Positions 19,489 through 26,304 of a stretch of DNA of 46,743 bases are shown piece by piece. The stretch is from positions 1 to 46,743 of the forward strand of contig VBCY01000047.1 in NCBI GenBank assembly GCA_005882995.1, in the 5' to 3' direction. Under the pieces are notes generated by a model, which was not told the DNA's origin, did not search any database, and was given only the letters and a program-made list of their open reading frames with translations. This DNA is from Betaproteobacteria bacterium. Its GTDB lineage: Bacteria; Pseudomonadota; Gammaproteobacteria; Burkholderiales; Casimicrobiaceae. The position numbers and the translations under genes are program-made. Each line of letters starts with the position of its first letter. Within the stretch, counting starts at the first letter, position 1.

Positions 19489-20925
19489 CTACGTCCTGAC
19501 CCGCCCGTACTGGTCGTCGAAGCGAACGATATCGTCCTCACCGACATAGCTGCCGCATTGCACTTCGATCATGACCAGCGCCTCCAGGCCGGGGTTTTCA
19601 AGCCGGTGCCGCGTTTCCTGAGGAATGAAGGTCGATTCGTTGGTGCGAATGGTGTACACGTGCTCACCATTGGTGACGCGAGCCTCGCCGCTCACGACGA
19701 CCCAGTGTTCGCTGCGCCGATGATGCAGTTGCAATGACAAGATGCCGCCAGGGCGAACCTCGATGCGCTTGATCTTGAATCCCGACCCCTCCTGCAACAC
19801 GGTGTAGGCTCCCCACGGTCGGGAAACGGTCTTATGCAGCTTATAGGAGTCATGTCCGCGCGCCTTCAATTCGCCGACCACTTCCCGCACGCGCTGCAAT
19901 TGATCGCGGTGAGCAACCAGTACGGCATCCGGCGTGTCGACGATGACAAGGTTGTCAACGCCCACAGTAGCGACGATGCGATCCTGTGCATGAACAAAGG
20001 TGCCGCGAGTGTCGATGGCGACGCGTTCGCCCTGGCCGCGGTTGCCCGAAGCATCCGGCTCGGTCAGCGCCGATACTGCCTGCCACGAGCCGACGTCGCT
20101 CCAGTCAAAGCTTCCACGCACTACGGCGACATTGGCCGCCTTTTCCATGACCGCGTAGTCGATGGAGATATCAGGAACCGCCGCGAACAGGGCCGCATCG
20201 ATTTCCAGCATCCCTGCGTCCTTCTGTGCCCGCAGCGGCTGCCACACCGAACGCACTGCTTCGAGCACCGGGGGAGCGTATTCTGCGAACGCAGCCAGCA
20301 TCACTGAGGGAGTGAAACAGAACATTCCCGAGTTCCAGACGTGGCTGCCACCGGTGACATAAGCGGTTGCGTCAGCCAGCGGCGGTTTTTCAATGAAGCG
20401 GCTGACGCGGAATGCCTCGGGTACGTCGAGGGCCTTACCGCATTCGAGATAGCCGTAGCCCGTTTCCGGATGCGTCGGACCGATGCCGAAAGTCGTGAGC
20501 CATCCCCTTTGCGCGAGCGAACTTGCTCGCTCCACCGCCGCTGCAAAGGCGGAGGCGTTGCGGATCAAGTGATCGGCGGGAAGGACCAGAAGCGTGGCAT
20601 CGGAACCGAAGACCGCTTCTGCATACAACGCGCCGAGCGCGACCGCGGGAGCCGTGTTGCGCCCGAAAGGCTCGAGCAGGTAGGTGAGGCGCGGTACGTT
20701 GATGGCGACGTCCGAATAGACGTCCTTGGTATGGAAATAACAGTCGCGGTTGGTGATTGTCACCAGACCGGCAATGTCAGGCAGTCCCGAGGCGCGTACG
20801 GCCGTCTTGCCAAGCAGGGTCTCGCCGTCGGGTAAAGGCATGAACGGCTTGGGAGCAGTCTCGCGCGACAACGGCCACAGGCGCGTACCTGCACCGCCTG
20901 ACAGGATGATGGGAACGAGGGACAT
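19489..20925 (-). CDS. manC: mannose-1-phosphate guanylyltransferase / mannose-6-phosphate isomerase
   Basis: This 478-residue bifunctional enzyme makes GDP-mannose for exopolysaccharide or O-antigen. The N-terminal nucleotidyltransferase has ILSGGAGTRLWPLSRE, VLPADHLI and FIEKPP. The C-terminal cupin isomerase has RPWGAYTVLQEG and LSLQLHHRRSEHWVVVSG with the metal-binding residues. ATG at 20925 with GAGGA 9 bases upstream is favoured over a TTG three codons earlier. It lies 100 bases downstream of the mfd start on the same strand. No other polysaccharide gene is nearby. Confidence 0.95.
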   Translation of the reverse strand: MSLVPIILSGGAGTRLWPLSRETAPKPFMPLPDGETLLGKTAVRASGLPDIAGLVTITNRDCYFHTKDVYSDVAINVPRLTYLLEPFGRNTAPAVALGALYAEAVFGSDATLLVLPADHLIRNASAFAAAVERASSLAQRGWLTTFGIGPTHPETGYGYLECGKALDVPEAFRVSRFIEKPPLADATAYVTGGSHVWNSGMFCFTPSVMLAAFAEYAPPVLEAVRSVWQPLRAQKDAGMLEIDAALFAAVPDISIDYAVMEKAANVAVVRGSFDWSDVGSWQAVSALTEPDASGNRGQGERVAIDTRGTFVHAQDRIVATVGVDNLVIVDTPDAVLVAHRDQLQRVREVVGELKARGHDSYKLHKTVSRPWGAYTVLQEGSGFKIKRIEVRPGGILSLQLHHRRSEHWVVVSGEARVTNGEHVYTIRTNESTFIPQETRHRLENPGLEALVMIEVQCGSYVGEDDIVRFDDQYGRVRT

Positions 20926-21083
20926 GGTGGCCAATCCTCGGGAAGCGGGAACGGCATTTTACCCGATCAGAAATCGCGTTCGCTCTTGTAATTCCAAAGC
21001 GGTGTCCCAATGTTGTAGTGGACTGCGCGTCCGATGTCCGATAGATGTAAGGCGGGACGGTGTTATGATGTGCACTCCAGCGC

Positions 21084-21112
21084 GCACGTCTCGTGTACTG
21101 GTGCGGACGTGC
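21084..21112 (+). other. hairpin in the ssrA 5' leader
   Basis: GCACGTC and GACGTGC can pair (7 bp) 17 bases before the mature tmRNA 5' end. A TATGAT at 21064-21069 could be the -10 of the ssrA promoter, but no convincing -35 lies 17 bases upstream. It may be a processing structure in the precursor. Confidence 0.3.
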
Positions 21113-21128
21113 CTCAGGACCGGTTACC

Positions 21129-21495
21129 GGGGGCGACCTGGTTTCGACGGGGACTGCGAAGCAGCGCGGGGCATGCCAAGGTGCAGAACCTTGTGAATCC
21201 TCTGCAATCGCAAACTTAACTGCGAACGACGAAACATACGCTCTGGCGGCTTAATCCCGCCGGACCTCGCACCGGGCGGCGCTCAGCCCGGGTGATGTAA
21301 AAGTCACAGCGAGGACATTCTGAGCGATCGCGTGCGTCCGGGCCACTTGGGCGACACGTTAAAGCTAGGTGGCTGGCATCGGCGTCGCCTGTCCGTCAGT
21401 GGCGCCGGAGTGAGAGGTTGAATGACGAGGCTAAGCATGTAGTCCCGACTGTGTAGTGTTTCCGGACGCGGGTTCGATCCCCGCCGCCTCCACCA
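21129..21495 (+). ncRNA. ssrA: transfer-messenger RNA (tmRNA), one-piece
   Basis: The 5' end GGGGGCGACCTGGTTTCGAC and the 3' end GGGTTCGATCCCCGCCGCC, followed by TCCACCA, are the two halves of the tRNA-like domain. GGGGGCG pairs with CGCCTCC through 7 positions with one G-U, and the CCA is encoded. The resume codon is GCG at 21222; the tag reads ANDETYALAA, then TAA (21222-21254). The tag ends ALAA as needed for ClpXP and matches the Neisseria-type tag, supporting a betaproteobacterium. tmRNA frees stalled ribosomes together with SmpB, which is not in this window. Confidence 0.98.
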
Positions 21496-21507
21496 GACTT
21501 CAGAATG

Positions 21508-21535
21508 ACGGCCTCCAAGCGGGGCCGTTTCCTTT
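21508..21535 (+). terminator. probable intrinsic terminator of ssrA
   Basis: ACGGCC pairs perfectly with GGCCGT across a 9-base loop, followed by a T-rich stretch (TTCCTTTC). It begins 13 bases after the tmRNA CCA end. Confidence 0.6.
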
Positions 21536-21939
21536 CATACGTCTTAGTCGACAACGGTCTTGCGCGAGCCCGTGTGCAAGCTGTACGCGTTGCTATTGAA
21601 CGATCGACGCCCCGTTGAATCTGCTGTGGGCCGCGTATCGCGGTTGCGCAGCCCCGACAAATCCCAGAATATTTTTTCCAACCACGGGAATAGTGGATCT
21701 CAACACGCTCGTTTACTTTTTTGGGTTAGCGCGATTCGCAAACCGGGTCGCGATTCGTCGAATTTTGTGTCGGACGTTGTCCGACAAGCCAGGTCAGAAC
21801 ATTGCAAGAGTTGTGCTTTCTGTGATTCACCGCGAATAAGGCCGGAACATGGTTCGTTGACTCATGTCGAAAAACTTGCCCGGTCCTCGACGCGATCTAG
21901 CGGCGAAGAGCGGCGCAATCGAAAGCAAGGAGACAGCTC
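21536..21939. other. gene-free stretch between ssrA and the DUF5666-like gene
   Basis: I see no convincing gene in these 400 bases. The stretch is more AT-rich than its surroundings, with several T-runs. It holds the perfect inverted repeat at 21768-21786 and presumably the promoter of the gene at 21940. No integrase, and no copy of the ssrA 3' end, is visible. Confidence 0.6.
21768..21786. repeat. perfect 8-3-8 inverted repeat
   Basis: TGTCGGAC-GTT-GTCCGACA lies about 150 bases upstream of the DUF5666-like gene. It could be an operator for a dimeric regulator or an RNA hairpin. No T-run follows. Confidence 0.5.
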
Positions 21940-22572
21940 ATGAAGTCCTCTTTCACTAGTACAGCAGTTGGCGCGCTATTACTGGCTATTTCGGCTAGCG
22001 CGGTTGCCGTCACCGGGACCGGATCGTTGACGCAGGAGACGGTGCGTGTGCGTGGCACGATCGAGCGGGTCGAAGGGCAGACCTTGGTCGTCAAGTCGCG
22101 CGACGGTGCTGAACAGAAACTTGTCTTAGCTGCCAACGCGCCTGTTGTGGGCATCGTCAAGGCGTCACTCGCCGACCTAAAGCCTGGCGCGTTCGTGGGA
22201 GTTACCGGGATGCCGCAGACTGACGGGAGTCAGAAGGCGGTCGAAGTGCATATTTTTCCGGAGTCGATGCGCGGCACCGGTGAAGGGCACCGCCCGTGGG
22301 ATCTTCGGCCACAGAGTACTATGACTAACGCCAATGTCGAGCAGACTGTTGCCGGCGTCGACGGACGGACGCTGACCGTGAAGTACAACGGTGGGGAGAA
22401 GAAGATAATCGTCCCGCCGGATGCCCCGATAGTTTCCTACGTGCCGGGTGACAAGAGTGAGCTCCAACCCGGGGTGAAGATTTTCGTCGCTGCCGCGAAA
22501 GAACAGGCCGATGGAACGCTAGAGGCGTCGCGAGTGAATTTCGGCAAGGGCGGGCTTACGCCGCCGATGTAA
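21940..22572 (+). CDS. exported DUF5666-like protein with two repeats
   Basis: The 210-residue product has a signal peptide (MKSSFTSTAVGALLLAISAS, cleavage near AVAVTG). After it come two related beta-rich units: residues about 34-105 (VRGTIERVEGQTLVVKSRDG, then LADLKPGAFVGVTG) and about 120-205 (VAGVDGRTLTVKYNGGEKK, then KSELQPGVKIFVAA). This repeat pattern of short beta-strands with LxxGxxV resembles DUF5666/OB-like exported proteins of unknown function. AAGGAGA at 21927-21933 sets the ATG at 21940. It stands alone, first in the accessory block. Confidence 0.75.
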   Translation: MKSSFTSTAVGALLLAISASAVAVTGTGSLTQETVRVRGTIERVEGQTLVVKSRDGAEQKLVLAANAPVVGIVKASLADLKPGAFVGVTGMPQTDGSQKAVEVHIFPESMRGTGEGHRPWDLRPQSTMTNANVEQTVAGVDGRTLTVKYNGGEKKIIVPPDAPIVSYVPGDKSELQPGVKIFVAAAKEQADGTLEASRVNFGKGGLTPPM

Positions 22573-22712
22573 TTAGCAGATTCACCACGAATAGCATGCA
22601 CAACACGGGTGACGCTCGCAAGATGTTGTCACGCGGTTGCTACGCCGAATAATGACAAGGGGCACACTCACTATCACCGAATCAAACTCACGCGAAAGGA
22701 AGGAAGAGGACC

Positions 22713-23012
22713 GTGAACAAGACACTTCGACAGTTCTTTGTCGCTTCGGCCATCGGCGTCGCAAGCTTAGGCTCCCACGCGCAGTCCCCGTCCGTGATGC
22801 CATTGACGCCCGCTTCGCCAGAGACGGCCCAGACCCAAGCGGAACGCGATTATGAGGCCGCGAAAGCCGCGTGCGATGCGCAGCGCTTTCGAACGGCCAA
22901 AATCGAATGTCTGCGCAATGCCGAGGACGATTACCGTGCGACGGGTACCTCGCCCGGAGGCGGTAAGAACGGGGCAGGCGGCCCCGCTGGAGGCAGAAGT
23001 GCAAGCCAATAA
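22713..23012 (+). CDS. small exported protein of unknown function
   Basis: The product has 99 residues from a GTG at 22713, preceded by a strong purine-rich GGAAGAGG about 5 bases upstream. The signal peptide covers about residues 1-23 (FFVASAIGVASLGSHAQ). The mature part has RDYEAAKAACDAQRFRTAKI with two cysteines (ACDAQ and IECLRN) that could form a disulfide, and a Gly-rich tail. Similar short ERDYxxAKAxCDA proteins occur in Burkholderiales, from memory. An opposing ORF on the minus strand has no ribosome-binding site and is rejected. Confidence 0.65.
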   Translation: MNKTLRQFFVASAIGVASLGSHAQSPSVMPLTPASPETAQTQAERDYEAAKAACDAQRFRTAKIECLRNAEDDYRATGTSPGGGKNGAGGPAGGRSASQ

Positions 23013-23048
23013 CCCGCTGAACTCTTCGATCAGGTTTGGCGGACGTTA

Positions 23049-23318
23049 CTAACGGTCTCGCGGATTCGCCGGCGGTTTTTGAGCCGACGAATCCGGTGCC
23101 GCAGTCGTGGAGTCCTTTCCTTTAGGCGTCGGGTCCTCCCCCTTAGACCTGCTTTTTCCTTTTTCTTCGGCATTCTTCATTTCGTCGGCTTCAGCCTGCG
23201 ACTTTGGCACCGCGTCGCGCGCTGCCTGATCAACACGACCGGACTTTACGAATGCTGCCTCGTCATCGTCGAAGCGCTTCGCCGACTCGTAGTCGCCTTC
23301 ACCTTGAACTTTTCCCAT
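23049..23318 (-). CDS. small charged, probably disordered protein
   Basis: The 89-residue product begins MGKVQGEGDYESAKRFDDDE, followed by VKSGRVDQAARDAVPKSQAE and a long Lys/Asp/Ser/Pro-rich tail likely to be disordered. The start GKVQGEGDYESAxR followed by AARDAxP is a recurring pattern of short betaproteobacterial proteins, from memory; no function is known. The ATG at 23318 has GGAGGT 5 bases upstream. It is cytoplasmic, with no signal peptide, and converges on the upstream small gene with 36 bases between them. Confidence 0.72.
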   Translation of the reverse strand: MGKVQGEGDYESAKRFDDDEAAFVKSGRVDQAARDAVPKSQAEADEMKNAEEKGKSRSKGEDPTPKGKDSTTAAPDSSAQKPPANPRDR

Positions 23319-23722
23319 CTACGACCTCCATTTGTGAATGGTTGGATTCTCGTCGCGACCATCCCGTGCCGACAATCGGAGATCAACTGATTCGAGTGTA
23401 GGACTCTCCGGCGCAGGTCTTCGAGCGCAGCAACGTCCTCAAAGAATGATGCGACGATCGCCTGTTTTTCGTCGTCAAGCTGCGACGCCGATGTCCGAAC
23501 CGACCTCAGCAGGCTCGAACCGCAACGATGTGTGGGTAACAGCCTGTGCTAAGCGTTGCCCGCGACGAGATGTCGGACGATCTTACGAACGAGCCTCCTG
23601 GCTTGGCTCATCGGCCGAACAAGTGGTTGGCTATCCTCGGATTAGGGAGTTCTGGAACGCATCTTGCTGTATGGTAAGGGGTGAACGCTTCTAGTGCACA
23701 ACCCTGAGGGCGGAGATGCATC
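23319..23722. other. gene-free stretch before the first MKSILDPSFRY gene
   Basis: I see no supported gene in these 404 bases; an open frame on the plus strand has no ribosome-binding site or recognisable motif. The right end holds the sigma-54-like element listed at 23653-23668; the left end holds the upstream region of the minus-strand gene. Confidence 0.6.
23653..23668 (+). promoter_or_regulatory. candidate sigma-54 (-24/-12) promoter
   Basis: TGGAACGCATCTTGCT matches the consensus TGGCACR-N4-TTGCW at every defined position but one, with GG and GC exactly 12 bases apart. It lies 54 bases before the ATG at 23723. A similar element (13 of 16 identical) precedes the CHRD operon at 26243. Pattern match only. 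Confidence 0.5.
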
Positions 23723-23896
23723 ATGAAATCCATTCTTGATCCTTCTTTCCGATACACCAAGAGCGTCGATACCGATTTGCGCAAGACGTTCGCAAGGATC
23801 CGTCGCGAGCAGCGGAATCGGGTGCAAGCCAGCAATGATCAAAATTCGAGAAAAGTTGTACCGATGCACGATCGCAAGCACGTCTCCGGATTCTAA
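23723..23896 (+). CDS. 57-residue conserved small protein, MKSILDPSFRY type (copy 1)
   Basis: The product begins MKSILDPSFRYTKSVDTDLR and continues KTFARIRREQRNRVQA; the tail is short and basic. Its first 30 residues match the product of the gene at 27087 at 22 positions, so the two are paralogues; the third-base differences between the two genes show selection on the protein. There is no signal peptide and no membrane segment; the basic helix-like middle could bind nucleic acid or another protein, but no function is known to me. GGGCGGAGA lies about 7 bases before the ATG. The unit has its own candidate promoter and a strong terminator at 24000-24026. Confidence 0.85.
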   Translation: MKSILDPSFRYTKSVDTDLRKTFARIRREQRNRVQASNDQNSRKVVPMHDRKHVSGF

Positions 23897-23942
23897 AGAC
23901 GCGCTGCATTTAAAAAAGCCGCGAGATATTTGACGGTCACGG

Positions 23943-23969
23943 CTTGCCCGGCATGATTGCCGGGCCAAG
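23943..23969 (+). other. strong RNA hairpin downstream of the first MKSILDPSFRY gene
   Basis: CTTGCCCGGCA-TGAT-TGCCGGGCCAAG forms an 11-bp stem with one bulged C. It lies in the 3' part of the transcript, 30 bases before the terminator, and has no T-run of its own. It could be a stability element or part of a small RNA. Confidence 0.55.
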
Positions 23970-23997
23970 TTGGACGTTGTTCATGGTGATGTCCTAA
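23953..23997 (+). CDS. possible 14-residue peptide (MIAGPSWTLFMVMS)
   Basis: An ATG inside the hairpin loop opens a 14-codon frame whose TAA ends 2 bases before the terminator stem. The peptide has a hydrophobic second half. There is no free Shine-Dalgarno, since the preceding bases are in the stem, so translation is doubtful. Listed because its placement directly against the terminator resembles a leader peptide. Confidence 0.2.
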   Translation: MIAGPSWTLFMVMS

Positions 23998-23999
23998 CG

Positions 24000-24026
24000 A
24001 CCCCCGTTTCACCGGGGGTTCTTTTT
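24000..24026 (+). terminator. strong intrinsic terminator
   Basis: ACCCCCG-TTTCAC-CGGGGGT is a 7-bp GC-rich stem followed by TCTTTTT. It closes the unit that starts at the candidate promoter at 23653. Confidence 0.85.
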
Positions 24027-24075
24027 GGCTGGGCCAACCGTTCAAGAAACATCTTCGACTACCGGGAACACGACC

Positions 24076-24237
24076 ATGGGAAAAAACGAGTTCAGACCGA
24101 CAACGGTTCGTCCCTTAACGCCTGCAGAATTTGCAAGGCTGAGCAGCTCCCTTCAGCTGGCCCTTCTCGCCATTCGAAGGGCGCAGCTCAGCAGCCGCGA
24201 AGCGGTGGCTCCAAGCCGAAAAGGCAAAAAGTTCTAG
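24076..24237 (+). CDS. 53-residue hypothetical protein
   Basis: From the ATG at 24076 the product begins MGKNEFRPTTVRPLTPAEFA, has a short Leu-rich helix (SSLQLALLAIRRAQL) and ends in a basic tail. A GGGA lies about 8 bases upstream. There is no signal peptide and no recognised family. Support is limited to the open frame, start context and amphipathic pattern. Confidence 0.4.
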   Translation: MGKNEFRPTTVRPLTPAEFARLSSSLQLALLAIRRAQLSSREAVAPSRKGKKF

Positions 24238-24332
24238 GCCGAATTCGTCCTACTTCAAAATCAGTCCGACGCCGATACACTCTGCGCCAACTCCGCGGGA
24301 TAGTAGCGTGAGCGACTTTCTTGGGCCTGGAT

Positions 24333-24509
24333 ATGAACGACGCAAAATCGGCACGGTCTCATCAACGGGACAATCGTGTCCGCAAGAGACCTCCCCCGTT
24401 TCGAGGTGCGATATTACGTGTAGGCCGCAGCCTAATTTACGAGGTAGACTTCGAAGGGCCGAGTGACGCCCAACCCGCGCGCAGGGAGCCTGTCAAGAAA
24501 CCAGCTTGA
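24333..24509 (+). CDS. 58-residue hypothetical protein, weak
   Basis: The ATG at 24333 opens a frame giving a basic N-terminal half (RDNRVRKRPPPFRGAILRVG) followed by LIYEVDFEGPSD and a charged tail. No clear ribosome-binding site is present; a TTG at 24321 is an alternative start. The strand-like middle looks protein-like, but support is weak. Confidence 0.3.
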   Translation: MNDAKSARSHQRDNRVRKRPPPFRGAILRVGRSLIYEVDFEGPSDAQPARREPVKKPA

Positions 24510-24591
24510 AGAAGCGCCGCGACTGATCGCCGTGCCACGCTAGAAAGAAGAATCATGACCCTCACCAACGCTCCGTATAGATTCGTCAGCA

Positions 24592-25020
24592 ATGGGAACG
24601 ACCATCATTTACAAATGTCTGGACCGCAATCTCGGCCTGGTATACACCGACGAGCCATGCAAAGACGGCGAGAGAATGGCGATTCGGGCCGGTGACGCCG
24701 ATCCTTCTGCCGTAGCGCGTCTTGAGCGCGAGCGAGAGTCCCTTGATCGCAGCGCGGCGCAGCGCATCGCGGACGAGCGCCGAATCGCGGCGCAGCGGGA
24801 TCTCGCGGATCGCGCCGCCCGATCTACCTACACCCTGGAGCCCTCGAACCCGGAAAACTACGCCGGGTATGCTCCCTACGACTCCGGCCTGGCCTGGGGA
24901 TACCCTCCCTATCCCGGTGCATTGAGTCCGCGTTCAAGATACCCGCGTGGCTACGCCCCGCCGAGGTTCCGTCCGGGCCAGCGCTTCATGGCACGACGCT
25001 CGACGGTACACCACGGTTAA
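24592..25020 (+). CDS. DUF4124-like protein lacking a signal peptide
   Basis: The 142-residue product begins almost at once with IIYKCLDRNLGLVYTDEPC, the DUF4124 pattern (IYKCxDxxGxVxYTDxPC, two cysteines). A charged helix follows (about residues 43-75, Arg/Ala/Asp-rich), then a Tyr/Pro/Gly-rich tail. DUF4124 proteins are normally exported, with a signal peptide just before this motif; here a TGA lies in frame at 24554, so none is possible. There is also no Shine-Dalgarno before the ATG. The gene may have lost its 5' end, or the true start may be broken. Confidence 0.6.
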   Translation: MGTTIIYKCLDRNLGLVYTDEPCKDGERMAIRAGDADPSAVARLERERESLDRSAAQRIADERRIAAQRDLADRAARSTYTLEPSNPENYAGYAPYDSGLAWGYPPYPGALSPRSRYPRGYAPPRFRPGQRFMARRSTVHHG

Positions 25021-25069
25021 TCAAGGAGCTTACGCCGCGCGCCTTGCGCAGAAGCCGCGAGGGCAAGCT

Positions 25070-25651
25070 CTATTTCGCCGGAGGCATGGGCGCCGGCACC
25101 TGGTTCTGAATCGGTTTGATCGATTTCAGATAAGCGAATATTGCCTTCAAATCGGGATCGTTGAGGAAGGCAATGTCAGATGAGGGCATCGGCGGCAGAA
25201 GCCTGCGGCCGGTTCCCAGATGTCGGCCGCTGCGGATGGTCTTGACGAATTGATCAGCATTCCATCCGCCTAAACCTGTTGCCGCGTCAGGAGTGAGGTT
25301 CGCGGCATAGCTAATTCCCCACGGTCCCGCCCAGGCGGTGAAATCGCTGTTGGTAATCGCGGCCCACTGGTTGGGCTGGCGACCGATCACGTCGGACGGA
25401 GGAAGCGGAGGGGTTGGCGTGGCTGCCCAGTGACCTGACAACAGTCGGGAGGCGTCGGGGACCGGACCCTTGGAAGTGATCAACTTCGGGGTGTGACAGT
25501 CGTTGCATCCGCCAAAATTCACCAGGTACGCGCCCCTTTTGACCGGGTCCTTCGACTCTGCAGCACCTTCCGCGGCGATCGCGCTACCCGCCAATAGACT
25601 TACCGCCATGCATGCGGTACTGAACTGAACCACCACTCGCCTAAGCCGCAT
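25070..25651 (-). CDS. exported single-haem c-type cytochrome
   Basis: The 193-residue product starts at the ATG at 25651 (MRLRRVVVQFSTACMAVSLL) with GGAGG and GGAG in front; an in-frame extension to 25774 would run through the upstream terminator and is rejected. After the signal peptide (cleavage near AIAAEG) comes KRGAYLVNFGGCNDCHTPKL with haem site CNDCH at 49-53. LLPPMPSSDIAFLNDPDLKA probably supplies the axial Met. It is a periplasmic electron carrier of the class found with alcohol or sugar dehydrogenases, but no partner enzyme is adjacent. A 12-base palindrome CAAGCGCGCTTG (25688-25699) lies upstream. Confidence 0.88.
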   Translation of the reverse strand: MRLRRVVVQFSTACMAVSLLAGSAIAAEGAAESKDPVKRGAYLVNFGGCNDCHTPKLITSKGPVPDASRLLSGHWAATPTPPLPPSDVIGRQPNQWAAITNSDFTAWAGPWGISYAANLTPDAATGLGGWNADQFVKTIRSGRHLGTGRRLLPPMPSSDIAFLNDPDLKAIFAYLKSIKPIQNQVPAPMPPAK

Positions 25652-25734
25652 CTCCACCCTCCCTGACAAAGCTGCGAAGTCTAGCGACAAGCGCGCTTGC
25701 AAATCAAGCGTGGGCTGCGCCAGCGCAATGCTGC

Positions 25735-25765
25735 AAAAAAACCCCGCCGAAGCGGGGTCTTCTTT
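25735..25765 (-). terminator. strong terminator of the 53-residue gene
   Basis: ACCCCGC-CGAA-GCGGGGT is a perfect 7-bp stem with a stable tetraloop. On the minus strand it is followed by a run of seven T, a textbook intrinsic terminator; on the plus strand it is followed by CTTCTTT. It lies 13 bases after the stop of the small minus-strand gene. Confidence 0.88.
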
Positions 25766-25777
25766 CAACAGCAACCA

Positions 25778-25939
25778 CTACGCCGGCACGGTATCGGGAG
25801 TTTTCGCCGGGTCGGTTGCTTCGGCGGGAGGCTTGGGAGCGACAGGCGCCTCAGCCCGCCTCTTTTGCTCCTCCGCCCTTTTGCGCAATTCCTCAGCGAT
25901 GCGTGCCTTGGTGTGATAGGTCTCGAATCCGTAACACAT
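25778..25939 (-). CDS. 53-residue small protein (MCYGFET), highly charged
   Basis: The product reads MCYGFETYHTKARIAEELRK, then RAEEQKRRAEAPVAPKPPAE and a Pro-rich end. The N-terminal MCYGF followed by an alternating Arg/Glu helix recalls short betaproteobacterial proteins of unknown function. GAAGGAG lies 8 bases before the ATG. A near-consensus promoter (26001-26029) and a perfect terminator (25735-25765) frame it, so it is a complete single-gene transcription unit. The helix could form a coiled coil. No signal peptide. Confidence 0.82.
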   Translation of the reverse strand: MCYGFETYHTKARIAEELRKRAEEQKRRAEAPVAPKPPAEATDPAKTPDTVPA

Positions 25940-26000
25940 AAGTGAAACTCCTTCTCGCGATGGGACGCAGTCTCCCTCTCTGCGTATGGATTATCGACTC

Positions 26001-26029
26001 ATCGTACGCGTGGCGACGATGTATTTCAA
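26001..26029 (-). promoter_or_regulatory. sigma-70 promoter of the 53-residue gene
   Basis: On the minus strand TTGAAA (5 of 6) is followed after exactly 17 bases by TACGAT (4 of 6). The transcript would start near 25993, leaving about 54 bases of leader before the ATG at 25939. Confidence 0.6.
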
Positions 26030-26242
26030 GCGTTAAGCGGATTCTCCTATGACGAGAGCATTGCAAGCACCAGCTTCCTAAGACCGCTTCACACATCACG
26101 CGCAAAATGGCCGGCTTCGAAGATGTAAGACGAGGTCTGACGCATGGGATATTTTCTCCTACACGTGAAAGAGCGGCTGTCCGATTGACCCTGTTGCATC
26201 GTGGTTTGACCATCTGCACACCCAGTGAGGTGCCACTTCGTG

Positions 26243-26258
26243 TGGACGGCATGTTGCT
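26243..26258 (+). promoter_or_regulatory. candidate sigma-54-like element before the CHRD operon
   Basis: TGGACGGCATGTTGCT keeps the invariant GG and GC with the required spacing and is 13 of 16 identical to the element at 23653, but its -24 half departs from TGGCAC. It lies 46 bases before the ATG at 26305. Confidence 0.35.
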
Positions 26259-26304
26259 CAGTCGTAGAGTTTTTACTTAAATTTATTTATACGAAGGAGG
26301 TCGC

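Larger units (their letters stand above)
25940..26304. other. 365-base regulatory gap between divergent units
   Basis: It holds the minus-strand sigma-70 promoter (26001-26029) and the plus-strand sigma-54-like element (26243-26258). A plus-strand open frame of 57 codons (26107-26280) has no ribosome-binding site and no recognisable features, so I do not call it a gene. The right end is AT-rich (TTTACTTAAATTTATTTATA) just before the CHRD gene. Confidence 0.6.

Noticed and set aside
22626-22641. Sigma-54-like TTGTCACGCGGTTGCT before the gene at 22713
   Set aside because: The -24 half has only one of the two invariant G at the required spacing from TTGC.
22582-23004. Minus-strand open frame opposite the 99-residue exported protein
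   Set aside because: The plus-strand reading has a signal peptide and strong Shine-Dalgarno; the minus one has neither.
26107-26280. 57-codon plus-strand frame in the gap before the CHRD gene
   Set aside because: No ribosome-binding site or protein-like pattern, and it overlaps promoter elements.
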